This document shows positions 19,358-26,572 of a DNA stretch of 60,806 bases, one piece after another; position 1 is the stretch's first letter, and the number at the start of each line of letters is the position of its first letter. The stretch covers positions 1 to 60,806 of the forward strand of contig NZ_LIPN01000002.1 in NCBI RefSeq assembly GCF_001418325.1. The letters are read 5' to 3'. Origin of the DNA: Streptomyces atriruber. GTDB taxonomy: Bacteria > Actinomycetota > Actinomycetes > Streptomycetales > Streptomycetaceae. The translations under genes and the position numbers were made by a program. A model generated the notes under the pieces. The model was not told where the DNA came from. It did no database searches and saw only the letters and a program-made list of their open reading frames with translations.

Positions 19358-20557
19358 ATGCCCCGCGCCGTATACGTACTGGCCCTCGGCATCTTCGCCA
19401 TGGTCACCAGCGAATTCGTGGTCGCAGGACTGATGCCGCAGATGGCGGACGGGCTGGACGCCACGATCCCCGAGATCGGCTATCTCATCACCGCCTTCGC
19501 GGCCGCGATGGCACTCGGCGGCCCCTTCCTCACCGTCGCCGTACTGAAACTGCGTCAGAAGTCGGCCCTGATGCTGTTGTTCGGCATCTTCCTCGCGGGC
19601 AACGTGCTGGCGGCCCTCGCGCCCGACTACCGCACCATGCTGGTCGCCCGGGTCCTCACCGGCATCGCCTCGCAGGCGTTCTTCGGCGTCTCCATCTCCC
19701 TGGCCTCCCGCATCACCCGGCCCGAAGTGCGCGGCCGCGCCGTGGCGGTGGCCCTCAACGGTCTGATGCTGGGCACGCTGCTCGGGCTGCCGTTCGCCAC
19801 GGTCGTCGGTGAACACCTGGGCTGGCGCGCCGCGTTCTGGGCGATCACCGTGCTGACCGTGCTCGCCGCGGTGGCCACGCTCGTCGGCGTACCGAGCGCC
19901 GACGGCGAGAGCGAGGAGAACGGCAGCCTCCGCCAGGAACTGGGCGCACTCCGCAACCCCCGGCTGTGGCTCGTCCTCACCACGAGCACCTTCGTGATCG
20001 GCGCGACCTTCTCCGCCTTCAGCTACCTCAACCCGATCCTCACCGAGCTCACGGGCTTCTCCTCCGGAACCGTCCCGCTGCTCCTCATCGCGTACGGCGC
20101 CGCCACCGTCATCGGCAACACCGTCGTCGGCCGGTTGGCGGACCGCCGCACCATCCCCGTGCTCGTCGTCGGTCTCGCGCTGAACCTGACCTTCCTCGTC
20201 GGATTCGCGCTGTTCGCCGAACTGAGCGTCCCCGCAGTGGTGTTCATGCTGGGCATCGGGCTGGTCGGCGTCACCATGAACCCCGCGCTGGTGACCCGTG
20301 TCCAGCGCGTCGGCAACGCCCGGTCCCTGGTGAACACCGTCCACTCGTCCTTCATCACGCTCGGCATCATCATCGCCACGTCCGTCGGCGGCCCCGCCAT
20401 CGACGCGGTCGGGCTGCGGGCCCCGCTGTGGATCGGCGCCGGCCTGGCCCTGCTCGGACTCGTGTCCCTCGTACCCGACCTGCGGCGCCGCCTCCTCGAC
20501 CCGGCCCCGTCCCCGGCGGTGGAGAAGGCCGCCGCCGAGGTTCCGCAGGGGGTGTGA
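19358..20557 (+). CDS. MFS transporter (drug:H+ antiporter, AraJ/CmlA-like)
   Basis: A 399-residue, 12-helix major facilitator. The start VYVLALGIFAMVTSEFVVAG and the motif ARVLTGIASQAFFGVSISLASRI identify the DHA1 group that includes chloramphenicol and arabinose-type exporters (CmlR/AraJ). The cytoplasmic tail is short and charged. AGGAG precedes the ATG at good spacing. It is probably regulated by the TetR gene immediately upstream; the exported compound is unknown. Confidence 0.92.
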   Translation: MPRAVYVLALGIFAMVTSEFVVAGLMPQMADGLDATIPEIGYLITAFAAAMALGGPFLTVAVLKLRQKSALMLLFGIFLAGNVLAALAPDYRTMLVARVLTGIASQAFFGVSISLASRITRPEVRGRAVAVALNGLMLGTLLGLPFATVVGEHLGWRAAFWAITVLTVLAAVATLVGVPSADGESEENGSLRQELGALRNPRLWLVLTTSTFVIGATFSAFSYLNPILTELTGFSSGTVPLLLIAYGAATVIGNTVVGRLADRRTIPVLVVGLALNLTFLVGFALFAELSVPAVVFMLGIGLVGVTMNPALVTRVQRVGNARSLVNTVHSSFITLGIIIATSVGGPAIDAVGLRAPLWIGAGLALLGLVSLVPDLRRRLLDPAPSPAVEKAAAEVPQGV

Positions 20558-20609
20558 GCCCCATGGGCAGCATCGGTCACGCCGGTCACGCACGGAGGGA
20601 CCCGAGTAG

Positions 20610-20921
20610 GTCACGTTCGGTGAATCGGCCGAGCCCACCCTCGTCTCGTCGCTGACCGAGCGCGCATGGGACGTGGTGGTCGTCGGGGCGGGGATCCGCG
20701 GGACGGAGCAGTTGCTCCCGCTCTTCGAGCTGATCGTGAACCTGATCCACCGCCATGCGCCGCAGGCCGCCATCGCGTTCAACACGAGCGGTACGGACAG
20801 CGTCGAGACGGCACAACGCCGACTTCAGGCTCCACACGCAGAACGCAGCAGAACGAAGGAGGGGCCGACCCGTCGGGTCGGCCCCTCCTTGTGGGTCGGG
20901 GTGCTGCTACACACGCGCTGA
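20610..20921 (+). pseudogene. Remnant of a conserved hypothetical protein (C-terminal half)
   Basis: After an in-frame TAG at 20607 the frame reads VTFGESAEPTLVSSLTER, then AWDVVVVGAGIRGTEQLLPL and AIAFNTSGTDSVETAQRRL (to 20825). This matches my memory of the C-terminal part of a Streptomyces protein family with a Rossmann-like VVIGGGIR motif. The expected N-terminal half and an ATG with ribosome binding site are missing; the first in-frame start codon is a GTG at 20673 in mid-domain. Beyond 20825 the frame runs into the terminator hairpin. I read it as a truncated gene. Confidence 0.5.
20856..20890. terminator. Strong bidirectional hairpin terminator
   Basis: A perfect 16-bp stem (AAGGAGGGGCCGACCC and its complement) with a 3-nt GTC loop. 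There is no long T-run, as is common in Streptomyces terminators. It sits between the rightward gene remnant and the leftward HTH gene ending at 21015. Confidence 0.8.
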
Positions 20922-21014
20922 CCGTTGGTTTCGGTGCCCCTGGTCGCTGGTGAAGGAGTCCGCAGCCGTCGAGGGCGTCGGGCGCCGCCCCGGGGCCGGG
21001 TCGATCGCTCGGCG

Positions 21015-21557
21015 TCAGGGGGCGCTCTGCTCCACCGTCCGCTCCTCCTGCACGGTCATGCCCGTGACGCCGAGCGCCGCCGTGCCCGCGCCGACGAGGA
21101 CCGCCGCGGCCGCCGCCATGCCGACGAACGCGAGCCGCAGGCGCGGTCGGCCTCGGTGAGAGGCTCGGCGACGGCTGTCCCGTCGGCTCGTGCGCTGCTC
21201 GGACCGCGCGCCCGGCTCGGGCTCCACGGACTCGACGAACTCCTCGGGCCGCTCCCCCGCGGACGCGGCGTCCGGCCGTGCGCCCACCGCGAGTTCCCGG
21301 CGGGCAGCCGCCCATCGCCGGGTGTCGTCCGCGTCCAGGCCGCACGCGACGACGAAGGCGACGAGAAGGGCCTCACGGGGCAGGCGGTCCCGGCGGAGCA
21401 TGGTCGCCGCCGTCGAGTACGGCAGCACCTCCCCCGCCGCGGCCGCCGCACGCTCCAACTCCCGGTAGCTGAGGCCCGACCAGGCCTTGAGTCGGCGCAG
21501 TTCGGCCATGAACGCGGCCTCGCCGGCGGCGGGGGTCGGCACGGGCGGTGACATCAT
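21015..21557 (-). CDS. Helix-turn-helix domain membrane protein
   Basis: A 180-residue protein. Residues 12-85 resemble the XRE-like N-terminus of a large Streptomyces family (FMAELRRLKAWSGLSYRELE, then LPYSTAATMLRRDRLPREALLVAFV). A basic, Arg-rich linker follows, then one membrane helix (LRLAFVGMAAAAAVLVGAGTAALGV, ~145-170) and a short outside tail. DNA-binding plus a C-terminal anchor suggests a membrane-tethered regulator. GGAGG lies 8 nt before the double ATG. Function is otherwise unknown. Confidence 0.8.
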   Translation of the reverse strand: MMSPPVPTPAAGEAAFMAELRRLKAWSGLSYRELERAAAAAGEVLPYSTAATMLRRDRLPREALLVAFVVACGLDADDTRRWAAARRELAVGARPDAASAGERPEEFVESVEPEPGARSEQRTSRRDSRRRASHRGRPRLRLAFVGMAAAAAVLVGAGTAALGVTGMTVQEERTVEQSAP

Positions 21558-21701
21558 CTGGGTTCCTCCGGGTTCCGGCGTGCCCCGCTGACCTGCGCGT
21601 ACAGGAACTCGCACAAGCTCGAACAGCTCATCCGTTGAACGAGCCGACGAGCGGCGGCCAACCTCGGCCTCGTATCTGTCGTCGTTGTCATGGAGGCCTG
21701 C

Positions 21702-22853
21702 GTGGATCGCCTTGGTTCCCTCGTGCTGTTGCTCGTGCTCGCACTCGTCGGGTGCTCGGACGTGGGTACCGTTGCCGGAGCGGGGACCGGCGGGAGTGCG
21801 GAGGCGAGGGGGGCGCCGACGCCGCGGGAGCGGGTCGACCCCGCTGTCGACCGCTATCTCGACGAGGCGCTCCCCAAGGGGCCCGGCATCACCGTGGCCG
21901 CCGCCCGGGGAGACGAGCTCAAGCACTGCGCGGGCCGCGGTCTCGCCGACCGCGCGGCGAAGACCCCGGCCACCTGCGACACCGTGTACGACGTCATGTC
22001 GATCACCAAGCAGTTCACCGTGGCCGCCGTCCTGAAGCTGGAGATGGCGGGCGAACTGCGGGTGACCGACCGGATGGACGAGTACATCGGCCCGGTCCCC
22101 GAGGACAAGCGGGACATCACCCTGCACCAGCTCCTCACGCACACGTCGGGCCTGCCCGAGTCGCTCGGCGACGACTACGACCCGGCGTCGCGCGCGGAGT
22201 TGCTCGCCGGGGCGAAGAAGGCACGCCTGCGGTCGGCGCCCGGCGAAGAGTTCCACTACTCGAACGCCGGATACAGCGTGCTGGCCGCGATCGTCGAAAG
22301 GGTCTCCGGGCAGAGCTACGAGAGCTTTCTGGCCGAGCACCTCTTCCGGCCAGCCGGGATGACGCACACCGGCTATGTGCTGCCGGCCTGGGAGCGTGCT
22401 CAGGTCGCCGTCGAGTACGACCGGCACGGGCGCGCGCGGGGACTGCCGATGGATCACCCCTGGGCGCCCGACGGGCCGTACTGGAATCTGCGCGGCAACG
22501 GCGGGATGCTCTCCACCGCGCGGGACATGTTCCGCTGGCACCGCGCCCTCACCGGCGACACCGTCCTGTCCGCGACCGCCCGACAAAAGCTGTTCGCCCC
22601 GCAGGTGCGGGTGCCCGAGCTGGACGGGTCCTACGGCTACGGCTGGGTCGTCGTCGACCCGGGCGACGGCCGGGTCGCCTGGCACGACGGGGGCAACGAC
22701 TGGTCGCTGGCGACGGTCGCGGAGTTCCGCCACCGGCGGATCATGGTGTTCTGGGTGAGCAACCACGCGTACCAGAAGGGGACATGGAACCTCGAGGACG
22801 ACCAACTGGAGCTGACCCACGGCGTGGCGGAACGGGTGCGGCGCGCCTCCTGA
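21702..22853 (+). CDS. Serine hydrolase lipoprotein (class C beta-lactamase/PBP-like)
   Basis: A 383-residue secreted enzyme. The N-terminus is a lipoprotein signal with lipobox LVGC. The catalytic motifs of the DD-peptidase/class C beta-lactamase family are present: SITK (residues 100-103), YSN in EFHYSNAGYSV, and HDGGN near residue 330 in place of KTG. Family members act as D-amino-peptidases, esterases or beta-lactamases; which applies cannot be told. The GTG at 21702 is preferred over ATG 21690 because GGAGG sits 5 nt upstream and the signal peptide is then compact. Confidence 0.88.
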   Translation: MDRLGSLVLLLVLALVGCSDVGTVAGAGTGGSAEARGAPTPRERVDPAVDRYLDEALPKGPGITVAAARGDELKHCAGRGLADRAAKTPATCDTVYDVMSITKQFTVAAVLKLEMAGELRVTDRMDEYIGPVPEDKRDITLHQLLTHTSGLPESLGDDYDPASRAELLAGAKKARLRSAPGEEFHYSNAGYSVLAAIVERVSGQSYESFLAEHLFRPAGMTHTGYVLPAWERAQVAVEYDRHGRARGLPMDHPWAPDGPYWNLRGNGGMLSTARDMFRWHRALTGDTVLSATARQKLFAPQVRVPELDGSYGYGWVVVDPGDGRVAWHDGGNDWSLATVAEFRHRRIMVFWVSNHAYQKGTWNLEDDQLELTHGVAERVRRAS

Positions 22854-23030
22854 CCGGTACGGACATCGATTCCCCTCACCAGGGCGCGCCCCGGGCTCTC
22901 ACGCCCCTCCGCGCAGAGGCAGTCGAGGTGACGGTCGGACCGAGCGGGCCGCCGGGCCGCGGGTCCGGCCGACCGTCGTGGACGTCAGTGTCGCCCCGGT
23001 TCGAGGCGGTCCACCCGGTCGGCCGGACCT

Positions 23031-23086
23031 GACCGGGCACCGCCGGACCAGGTCGGACCGGGCACCGCCGGACCAGGTCGGACCGG
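23031..23086. repeat. 25-bp tandem repeat, 2.2 copies
   Basis: Two identical 25-bp units (23031-23055 and 23056-23080), each beginning GACCGGGCACCGCCGGACCA, plus six bases of a third. They lie in the 249-bp gap between the convergent serine hydrolase and ROK genes, ending 17 bp before the ROK stop. GGACC/GGTCC elements within them could form small hairpins. Confidence 0.8.
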
Positions 23087-23102
23087 TCCCTGCAGAATCC
23101 CG

Positions 23103-24341
23103 CTAGCCCTGGCCCAGCGCCCCCAGCGGATCGTCGAGCACCGGCTGCCAGGCCAACTCGGCGGCACCGACCAGGCTGTTGTGGTCCAGCGTGCAGGCCA
23201 GGATCGGTACGCCACCGCTGCGGCCCCACAGGCTCCGGTCCGCGACGACGGCGCGCAGCCGCTCCGGGTCCGCCTCCAGGAGGGCGCGGTGCAGTCCGCC
23301 CAGGATGATGCGGTCGGGGTTGAGGATGTTGACCAGGCCCGCGAGCCCGAGGCCGAGGCGGTCGATCAGGGCCTCGGCCGCGGAGCGCACGGAGGGGTCG
23401 TCGTACCCGCCGCGGAGGAGTTCGCGGGCCTGCACGAGCAGGCCTTCGGGCCCCGGCTCGCGGCCCGCCGCCGTCAGGAAGGCCAGGGGGTCCGTCTCGA
23501 CGTCCAGGCAGCCCCGGCTGCCGCAGTAGCAGGGGCGCCCCTCGGAGTTCACGGTGAGGTGCCCCACCTCCAGGGCGAGGCCCGAACTCCCGGTGTGCAG
23601 GCGGCCGTCGAGGACGAGCGCGCCGCCGACGCCCCGGTGGCCGGTCGCCACGCACAGCAGGTCCCGGGCGCCGCGGCCCGCGCCGTGGCGGTGCTCGGCG
23701 AGCGCGGCGAGGTTCACGTCGTTGCCCGCGAAGGCCGGTCCCGCGATGCCCGCGTCCCGTACGCAGCCGGCGAAGATCTCGCTGACCCGCGCGCCCGCGG
23801 GCCACGCCACGTGCAGCGGGTTGAGCGCGGTGCCCTCCGGCTGGGCGACCGCGGACGGCACGGCGAGTCCCGCGCCGACACAGCGCCTGCCGGTGTCGCG
23901 CAGCAGGCGCGCGCCCGCGTCGACGACCGAGCCGAGCACCCGCGCGGGATCGGCGTCGACGGCCTCGCAGCCCGGCGCGGTCGCCACGATGCTCCCGCCG
24001 AGCCCGACCAGCGCGGCCCGGAACCCGTCGGCGTGCACCTGCGCGGCGAGCGCCACCGGCCCTTCCTCCGCGACGGCGAGCCGGTGCGAGGGCCTGCCCT
24101 GCGAGCCCGCGGCCGCGCTGGGCTTCGCGTCGATCCGAATCAGCCCGAGCGCCTCCAGCTCGGCGGCGACGGCGCCCGCCGTGGCGCGGGTGACGCCCAG
24201 CTCCGCGGTGAGTACGGCACGGGTGGGGGCGCGCCCGGTGTGGACCAGTTCGAGCGCGGGGCCCAGCGCGCCGCGCCCTCGCTCCAGGCGGGTACGCGTG
24301 GTCACTTCCCCCTCGGCACGGGGGTCAGCCTTGCCGTTCAT
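23103..24341 (-). CDS. ROK family transcriptional regulator
   Basis: A 412-residue NagC/XylR-type protein. Residues 25-75 are a winged helix (GRAPTRAVLTAELGVTRATA). The ROK domain follows, with the zinc-binding stretch GHLTVNSEGRPCYCGSRGCLDVE (CxCGxxGC) near residue 270 and an ATPase-like fold in which the phosphate loop is altered. Such proteins repress or activate sugar uptake and are released by the sugar. The divergently transcribed MFS gene (24542) is the likely target. Confidence 0.92.
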   Translation of the reverse strand: MNGKADPRAEGEVTTRTRLERGRGALGPALELVHTGRAPTRAVLTAELGVTRATAGAVAAELEALGLIRIDAKPSAAAGSQGRPSHRLAVAEEGPVALAAQVHADGFRAALVGLGGSIVATAPGCEAVDADPARVLGSVVDAGARLLRDTGRRCVGAGLAVPSAVAQPEGTALNPLHVAWPAGARVSEIFAGCVRDAGIAGPAFAGNDVNLAALAEHRHGAGRGARDLLCVATGHRGVGGALVLDGRLHTGSSGLALEVGHLTVNSEGRPCYCGSRGCLDVETDPLAFLTAAGREPGPEGLLVQARELLRGGYDDPSVRSAAEALIDRLGLGLAGLVNILNPDRIILGGLHRALLEADPERLRAVVADRSLWGRSGGVPILACTLDHNSLVGAAELAWQPVLDDPLGALGQG

Positions 24342-24455
24342 GAGGGCGAGTCTCCCATGATCCGTACACGCCCCGGCCGTTCAGTCGTCATCCGCCCGTT
24401 CCTCCCCAGAACCGTCGCGTACGCCGGTGGCTCACCATCGCGCGCACCGCCACCG

Positions 24456-24482
24456 GACCGTCCCGTGCGCCACGGGACGGTC
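24456..24482. promoter_or_regulatory. 12-bp inverted repeat between divergent ROK and MFS genes
   Basis: Arms GACCGTCCCGTG and CACGGGACGGTC flank a 3-nt CGC centre. On each side lies a related direct repeat (CGCGCACCGCCACCGGACCGTC at 24441-24462; a variant at 24482-24505). The site is 48-74 bp upstream of the MFS -10 box. It is a good candidate operator for the ROK regulator, or a hairpin. Confidence 0.6.
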
Positions 24483-24529
24483 GCGCACACCGCCACGGAA
24501 CCGTCTTGTCCACGTCCCATGCGCACCCC

Positions 24530-24542
24530 TACTCTGACTTTG
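24530..24542 (+). promoter_or_regulatory. -10 box for a leaderless MFS transcript
   Basis: TACTCT (24530-24535) fits a Streptomyces -10 element and lies 6 bp before the GTG at 24542, so transcription would start at the start codon itself. There is no ribosome binding site, which supports a leaderless mRNA. The -35 is not clear. Confidence 0.45.
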
Positions 24543-25753
24543 TGCCGCTACTAAACAAAATCGGGACCGCAGCGTCGCGGCCCTCCGCCGTCGCCCCCGA
24601 CCTCCGCCGCCTCCGCGTCGTCCTTACGGTCTTCTTCGCCCTGGACGGCTTCATCTTCGCCGGGTGGGTCGTCCGCATCCCCGCGATCAAGGAACAGACC
24701 GGCGCGTCGGCCAGCGATCTCGGGCTCGCACTGCTCGGCGTCTCCGTCGGCGCCGTCATCACGATGACGCTGACCGGGCGGCTCTGCCGCCGCTTCGGCA
24801 CCCATCCCGTGACCGTCGTCTGCGGCGTGCTGCTCTCGCTCAGCGTCGCGCTGCCTCCCCTGACGCACTCGGCGGCGGCACTGGGAGTGGTGCTGCTGAT
24901 CTTCGGAGCGGCGTACGGGGGCATCAACGTCGCCTTCAACAGCGCCGCCGTCGACCTCGTGGCCGCACTGCGCCGCCCGATCATGCCGAGCTTCCACGCG
25001 GCGTTCAGCCTCGGCGGCATGGCCGGTGCCGGGCTCGGCGGGCTGATCGCCGGGTCCCTGTCGCCCACCCGGCACCTGCTCGGCCTCACCGTGATCGGCC
25101 TGCTCGTGACCGCCGTCGCCGGACGCGCCCTGCTGCGCCTGGACCCCCCGGCGCCCGCCGACCGCCCCGACCCGGACAGCAACAGCGGCAGCGCCAGCAG
25201 CCCCCGCCGCCTCGACGGCCGCACCCGCCGCATGGTCGTCGTCTTCGGCCTCATCGCGCTCTGCACCGCCTTCGGCGAAGGGGCGCTTGCCGACTGGGGC
25301 GCCCTCCACCTCGAACAGGACCTGGCCGCCCACCCGGGCGTCGCGGCAGCGGGCTACTCATGCTTCGCCCTCGCCATGACCCTCGGCCGCCTCAGCGGCA
25401 CCACCCTGCTCGAACGGCTCGGCCAGACCCCGATACTCGTCGCCGGCGGCGCCACGGCGGCCGCGGGCATGCTGCTCGGCGCGCTCGCCCCCACCGTCTG
25501 GCTCGCGCTCCTCGGGTTCGCGGTCACCGGACTCGGACTGGCCAACATCTTCCCCGTCGCCGTCGAACGCGCGGGCGCGCTGGCCGGGCCCAACGGCGTC
25601 GCCACCGCCTCCACGCTCGGCTACGGAGGCATGCTCCTCGGCCCGCCCGCCATCGGCTTCATGGCCGACTGGTTCACCCTGCCCACCGCCCTGACCAGCG
25701 TGGCCGTACTCGCAGGTCTCGCCGCCGTCATCGGCTACACGACCCGCGACTGA
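24542..25753 (+). CDS. MFS transporter (FucP/YfcJ-like, 12 helices)
   Basis: A 403-residue transporter beginning MPLLNKIGTAASRP. The first helix is VVLTVFFALDGFIFAGWVVRIPAIKE; the motif GRLCRRFGTHPV is the MFS loop 2-3 signature, and FGEGALADWGALHL recurs in a group of sugar or unknown-substrate MFS proteins paired with ROK regulators. A Ser/Pro-rich central loop separates the halves. A start at 24506 is possible, but it lacks a ribosome binding site, whereas a -10 box precedes 24542. It is likely a sugar-related porter under ROK control. Confidence 0.85.
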   Translation: MPLLNKIGTAASRPSAVAPDLRRLRVVLTVFFALDGFIFAGWVVRIPAIKEQTGASASDLGLALLGVSVGAVITMTLTGRLCRRFGTHPVTVVCGVLLSLSVALPPLTHSAAALGVVLLIFGAAYGGINVAFNSAAVDLVAALRRPIMPSFHAAFSLGGMAGAGLGGLIAGSLSPTRHLLGLTVIGLLVTAVAGRALLRLDPPAPADRPDPDSNSGSASSPRRLDGRTRRMVVVFGLIALCTAFGEGALADWGALHLEQDLAAHPGVAAAGYSCFALAMTLGRLSGTTLLERLGQTPILVAGGATAAAGMLLGALAPTVWLALLGFAVTGLGLANIFPVAVERAGALAGPNGVATASTLGYGGMLLGPPAIGFMADWFTLPTALTSVAVLAGLAAVIGYTTRD

Positions 25754-25965
25754 GGACACGCCCCGGGGGAAACGGGCGGCGCGCCTGCGCGTCATGTGTG
25801 AAGAGTGACCGGAGCGAACCCCACCGCCCGCCGCGTCAACCCCCTTTTCCGGCCAACTCTCCGGAGCTTGCCGGAACCCGGCCTCTGTAAAGCGGGCGCC
25901 CGTTTCGCCAGCACGCACCTGCCCGCCCGCCGCCCCGGGATGCAACCGGATGCCGATCGAGCGTT

Positions 25966-26001
25966 CATAACTCGTGCAGTCAGGCCAACTCCTGAGTTAT
26001 G
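25966..26001. promoter_or_regulatory. Inverted repeat in an A+T-rich promoter-like patch
   Basis: Perfect 8-bp arms CATAACTC (25966-25973) and GAGTTATG (25994-26001) are separated by 20 bp, so equivalent points are 28 bp apart. TAATGT (26011-26016), a possible -10 box, follows at once in a run of A and T. This is a plausible control site for the operon that begins at 26573. Confidence 0.45.
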
Positions 26002-26173
26002 CATCAAAAATAATGTTTTACAAGCGGCGCTCTCAGGAATTAAGGTGAGCGCTCAACTAGAGATGACTCGCCGGGATCAGGAATTCGAGATCGGACCCTT
26101 TGAGCCGAACCGTTCCTTTGATCCATACGCTTGATCGCAATCCGGCCAGTCAAAACGGGGAGAGTGTAAAGGC

Positions 26174-26224
26174 ATGTACGTGAAATTCCTTGAGGCGACT
26201 CGGCGCATCGGTTCACGCTGCTGA
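26174..26224 (+). CDS. Possible 16-residue leader peptide ORF
   Basis: ATG to TGA encodes MYVKFLEATRRIGSRC. GGGGAG lies 11 nt upstream and AAAGG directly in front. It ends in Arg-Cys and is about 140 nt before a strong hairpin (26365-26402) in the presumed leader of the synthetase gene. Because the operon includes O-acetylserine and cysteine-synthase-type enzymes, a translation-sensing leader is conceivable. The evidence is weak: there is no cluster of Cys codons, and short ORFs arise by chance. Confidence 0.25.
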   Translation: MYVKFLEATRRIGSRC

Positions 26225-26364
26225 GGCCTTCTGAGCGCTGACAGGGCTTCGCGCTAGGTCGCGGAACTCCCCTTCATGGCAGGCGCGTGCGCCTCCGCAT
26301 GTCACACCCCATATGCCAGACATGCACGACACGCACACCATACGCCTGAGCGCTTTCTGGTCGA

Positions 26365-26402
26365 GACGAAATCCAGGTACCGCAAGCACACCTGATTTCG
26401 TC
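26365..26402 (+). promoter_or_regulatory. Stem-loop in the leader of the synthetase gene
   Basis: GACGAAATCCAGGT (26365-26378) pairs with ACCTGATTTCGTC (26390-26402), giving 13 base pairs with one bulged C and an 11-nt loop. It lies about 170 nt upstream of the synthetase start. The modest A+T content of the stem makes it stand out locally. It may be an attenuator, an RNA-stability element or, as DNA, a protein site. It is followed by CTTCCTATTTCC rather than a clean T-run. Confidence 0.5.
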
Positions 26403-26572
26403 GCGCCCTTCCTATTTCCAGCCCAACCAGGCTGTTTCCGTGTGATGGTCGGCCACCGACGGTCGATTCCGGCTGCCCGTTCGACACGACCGCATCGCCA
26501 CGTTTCCGCATGCTTCAGCAGCGAAGCATTCCCATGACGCATCCCAAAAGTCTACGGATTCCAGGTCAGACA

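Larger units (their letters stand above)
25754..26572. other. 819-bp non-coding region upstream of the biosynthetic operon
   Basis: No convincing gene of normal size is present; the open frames at 25806-26134 (plus) and 26213-26542 (minus) look like chance products. Composition drops to A+T-rich between about 25963 and 26170, unusual for this genome, suggesting promoters. Contents listed separately: inverted repeat 25966-26001, a possible leader ORF 26174-26224 and a hairpin 26365-26402. A weaker repeat GCGCTC/GAGCGC occurs at 26028-26052. TTGATC occurs twice about 18 bp apart (around 26113-26136). Confidence 0.6.

Noticed and set aside
23031..23086. CRISPR-like repeats
   Set aside because: The units are directly adjacent with no spacers, only 2.2 copies exist and no cas genes are present.
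25806..26542. Open frames at 25806-26134 (plus) and 26213-26542 (minus) before the operon
   Set aside because: They lack ribosome binding sites, show no motifs and lie in DNA with promoter-like composition. I treat the region as non-coding.
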